Assembly (NCBI GenBank): GCA_023400335.1
Contig: JAEXFF010000351.1
Coordinates: 1 to 6,696, forward strand
Length of the DNA: 6,696 nucleotides
From: Bacteroidota bacterium
Lineage (GTDB): Bacteria > Bacteroidota > Bacteroidia > Bacteroidales > Marinifilaceae
Direction: 5' to 3'
Both the position numbers and the translations under genes were made by a program. The notes under the pieces are model-generated. The model was not told the origin of the DNA and made no database searches. It was given only the letters and a program-made list of their open reading frames with translations. This document shows positions 5,642 to 6,696 of this stretch, piece after piece. How positions within the stretch are numbered: the first letter of the stretch is position 1; the number at the start of each line of letters is the position of its first letter.

Positions 5642-6696
5642 TTATTCGTCTTTTACACAGCGTATGCTACAACCTAGAGCCCGGGGACAATTATGGGCAT
5701 CAATATGGGTTTGCCAATTTCCCATAGAAATATAAACCGTGTACTCCTTCGCGGGGGATGCCGTCCAATAGCTGCCGCTTACTCCTTCCGAGTTAGGACC
5801 TCCGGTGTTGGTATACAGATAACCGCAGGAAGGGAAAATCAATACGGCCGATTCTTTGGCTGTTTCAAATAATTGTTTTGCTTCTGCCGCATTTTGGAAA
5901 TCGGTATAAGCGTCTCCTTTGATTTCTGTGATTTTCAAATAAGAGTTTATGCCATTGGGTTGAATGAATTCATAGCATAATACATAAGCTTCATCTGTAC
6001 CGTATTTTTTTATGGCATAACGGCTATATTTACCGTCTCCGGTGGAGACGCAGGTATATTCCGTACCATCGGCTTCCAGAACTTCCTTATTGGTCAGTCT
6101 GTCCACACGTGAATAGCGTCCTTCGAATTCATCAATGGGGAAAATTTGCCGTGCTTCATAGTCCAGCGGAATATGCCAGCCGGCGGGTGACGGATCGCTG
6201 CCGGCTCTGTCCTTCCAGGTATAACTGTTTCCGTTAGCTGGTTTCGTTGTCTGGCTACCATCTGTCAGCCAATCCATAGGCGGTAATTCGGTTGATCCGA
6301 TAAATTCAGACATCGTTTGTGCCATCGCTGCCGTTATTGAAGGATTGGTAGTGACTACCTGATAAGCCATGCCATGCGGGAAGCCCACATTTCTGCCCCA
6401 TTGGTAAAAGTCGCCCCAGGTATCCCGGTAATTGGAACTTGTAACATTTTCCTCCGTAGCCGGAAGATTGGCTCCAAGGTTTGTGTCTGACCATTGATCC
6501 AATACAAAAGATCCTTTAAAACGTTGAGTTACCTGAATCGTTTTGACACAATTCCCTGCTGTTAACGTAATCTGCGTTTCCCTGTTAATGTTGGCTTTAT
6601 AGGGCTCAGCGGAAATTTTCAGGGTATCCCCTGCTTTTTCTGCATAACACCAACTGGCTTCTACAGAAACCTCCCAGCCTATATTGCTTTTTATAA
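5642..6696 (-). CDS. BACON-FISUMP-like secreted protein, 5' end missing
   Basis: The reading frame ends at TAA (5642-5644) and stays open to the right edge, giving 350 visible residues. The codon at 6500-6502 is TTG inside a domain linker, not a start. Residues 1-56 are the end of a BACON domain: IGWEVSVEASWC, GDTLKISAEPY, TQITL and the closing TIQVTQ. The FISUMP-like head covers about 65-350: NLGANLPATEEN, YQWGRNVGF, WLTDGS, DRAGSDPSPAGWHIP, LKITEIKGDAYTDFQNA, IFPSCGYLY, GSYWTASP and GCSIRCVKDE. The usual DPC cysteine is Ser169, while the terminal IRC cysteine (C346) is kept. Its BACON and linker resemble those of the 476-residue paralogue more than those of the 784-residue one. By analogy the missing part should hold a lipoprotein signal and perhaps another BACON domain. 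It is the most upstream visible gene of the minus-strand array; any promoter lies outside the window. Confidence 0.87.
   Translation of the reverse strand, partial: IKSNIGWEVSVEASWCYAEKAGDTLKISAEPYKANINRETQITLTAGNCVKTIQVTQRFKGSFVLDQWSDTNLGANLPATEENVTSSNYRDTWGDFYQWGRNVGFPHGMAYQVVTTNPSITAAMAQTMSEFIGSTELPPMDWLTDGSQTTKPANGNSYTWKDRAGSDPSPAGWHIPLDYEARQIFPIDEFEGRYSRVDRLTNKEVLEADGTEYTCVSTGDGKYSRYAIKKYGTDEAYVLCYEFIQPNGINSYLKITEIKGDAYTDFQNAAEAKQLFETAKESAVLIFPSCGYLYTNTGGPNSEGVSGSYWTASPAKEYTVYISMGNWQTHIDAHNCPRALGCSIRCVKDE

Noticed and set aside
1..6696. CRISPR array, tRNA, rRNA, insertion sequence or phage genes
   Set aside because: No regularly spaced short repeats, transposase or integrase motifs, or structural RNA signatures were seen; nearly all bases are explained by six genes.

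Overview
The window looks like Bacteroidota, most likely Bacteroidales from a gut-type genome. It has moderate GC and A-rich leaders without strong Shine-Dalgarno sites. It encodes lipoproteins with acidic residues straight after the lipidated cysteine, and BACON, FISUMP-like and PepSY-like (DUF2874) domains, all typical of this phylum. Genus cannot be fixed from the sequence alone.

Left part, plus strand (1-1597): three co-oriented genes. First is the 3' end of a PepSY-like protein (107 visible residues). Second is a 278-residue lipoprotein built from four PepSY-like repeat units. Third is a 100-residue cytoplasmic-type thioredoxin with an intact WCGPCK site. Gaps of 59 and 72 bases allow an operon, but I see no convincing promoter. 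A strong hairpin with flanking A and T runs (1602-1649) follows the thioredoxin gene and probably serves both converging units.

Right part, minus strand (1733-6696): three tandem genes for secreted, FISUMP-like proteins on BACON stalks, read right to left. The first runs off the right edge; its frame stays open through position 6696, so it is a 5'-truncated gene of at least 350 codons and not a 286-residue ORF. Thirty bases later comes a 784-residue lipoprotein: BACON-BACON-DUF5689-like OB-fold region-BACON-FISUMP. After a 93-base gap with a strong hairpin comes a 476-residue lipoprotein: BACON-BACON-FISUMP. The two complete proteins have lipoprotein signal peptides followed by Asp-rich motifs resembling the Bacteroidota surface-export signal. 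They probably display related C-terminal heads on stalks of different length at the cell surface.

The most interesting part is this small paralogous array: shared heads, exchanged stalk domains, a cysteine pattern that differs among copies, and an intergenic hairpin between two members. No mobile element, CRISPR array, tRNA or rRNA was seen, and no gene-free stretch exceeds 300 bases.
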